Shown here piece by piece: positions 5,990 through 6,059 of a DNA stretch of 6,059 nucleotides. The notes beneath the pieces were generated by a model. The model was not told where the DNA came from. It made no database searches and saw only the letters and a list, made by a program, of their open reading frames with translations. Position 1 is the stretch's first letter. Every line of letters starts with the position of its first letter. The position numbers and the translations under genes were made by a program. This stretch comes from Porphyromonadaceae bacterium UBA2720 (GTDB lineage Bacteria; Bacteroidota; Bacteroidia; Bacteroidales; Muribaculaceae), in the NCBI GenBank assembly GCA_002353885.1, contig DEKO01000018.1, positions 4,785-10,843 of the forward strand, read 5' to 3'.

Positions 5990-6003
5990 ACCACACAGGT
6001 GGT
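5990..6003. other. Small inverted repeat after the terminator
   Basis: ACCAC, 4-nt spacer ACAG, GTGGT form a perfect 5-bp inverted repeat directly behind the terminator's T-tract. It has no T-tract of its own on the plus strand. Function unknown, and short enough to be chance. Confidence 0.25.
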
Positions 6004-6035
6004 AAAGTGTTAAAAATCACTCATATCACAAAATA

Positions 6036-6059
6036 ATTGTGCATTGAGCATTGTGCATT
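6036..6059. repeat. 7-bp tandem repeat, ATTRTGC family, copy 2 (runs off the right edge)
   Basis: Three heptamers start at 6036, 6043 and 6050 (ATTGTGC, ATTGAGC, ATTGTGC), followed by ATT at the window end, so the array may continue. It has the same sequence and the same plus-strand orientation as the array at 1899-1930, but lies behind a plus-strand gene, outside the Bat operon. Confidence 0.85.

Noticed and set aside
5172..6020. Minus-strand open frame of 282 codons antisense to the secreted protein
   Set aside because: It starts behind the terminator, runs through the terminator stem and the whole opposing gene, and has no promoter or recognisable motif. The plus-strand frame has a signal peptide, promoter and terminator.

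Overview
The window looks like a chromosomal piece from a gut-type member of the Bacteroidales (Prevotella- or Muribaculaceae-like). The evidence is a Bat-type (Bacteroides aerotolerance) MoxR/VWA operon, promoters of the Bacteroidetes form (TTTG, about 20 nt, TAnnTTTG), start sites that mostly lack a Shine-Dalgarno sequence, and a secreted protein ending in a C-terminal module typical of Bacteroidales exported proteins. The exact genus cannot be read from the sequence.

Left part (1-3944, minus strand): an operon read from right to left. A promoter near 3937-3969 drives a MoxR-family AAA+ ATPase (2888-3883). It is followed by a DUF58 protein with a VWA-like fold and an intact metal-binding motif (1936-2805), an exported one-pass membrane protein with a BatD-like outer domain and a DUF4381-like inner tail (929-1900), and BatA, a membrane-anchored VWA protein (932 to beyond the left edge). 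The last two genes overlap by 4 nt (ATGA). By analogy with other MoxR/VWA systems, the ATPase is expected to remodel or load a target with help from the VWA proteins at the inner membrane; the substrate is unknown. More bat genes are expected just beyond the left edge.

Middle (3884-4112): a divergent intergenic region with a promoter on each strand and a perfect CGCGAA/TTCGCG inverted repeat in the leader of the moxR-type gene.

Right part (4113-6059, plus strand): a membrane-anchored or exported alpha/beta-hydrolase of the enterochelin-esterase-like (esterase D) family. It is followed by a separately promoted secreted protein of unknown function that ends at a strong intrinsic terminator.

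The most unusual signal is in the gaps between genes. Three different families of 7-bp tandem repeats sit there. One (ATTRTGC) occurs at two places 4 kb apart and supplies the start codon of the BatD-like gene. Two others run in a single unbroken 7-bp phase through nearly the whole gap between the MoxR and DUF58 genes. A second oddity is a 10-nt perfect Shine-Dalgarno sequence in front of batA, in a lineage that normally does not use one.
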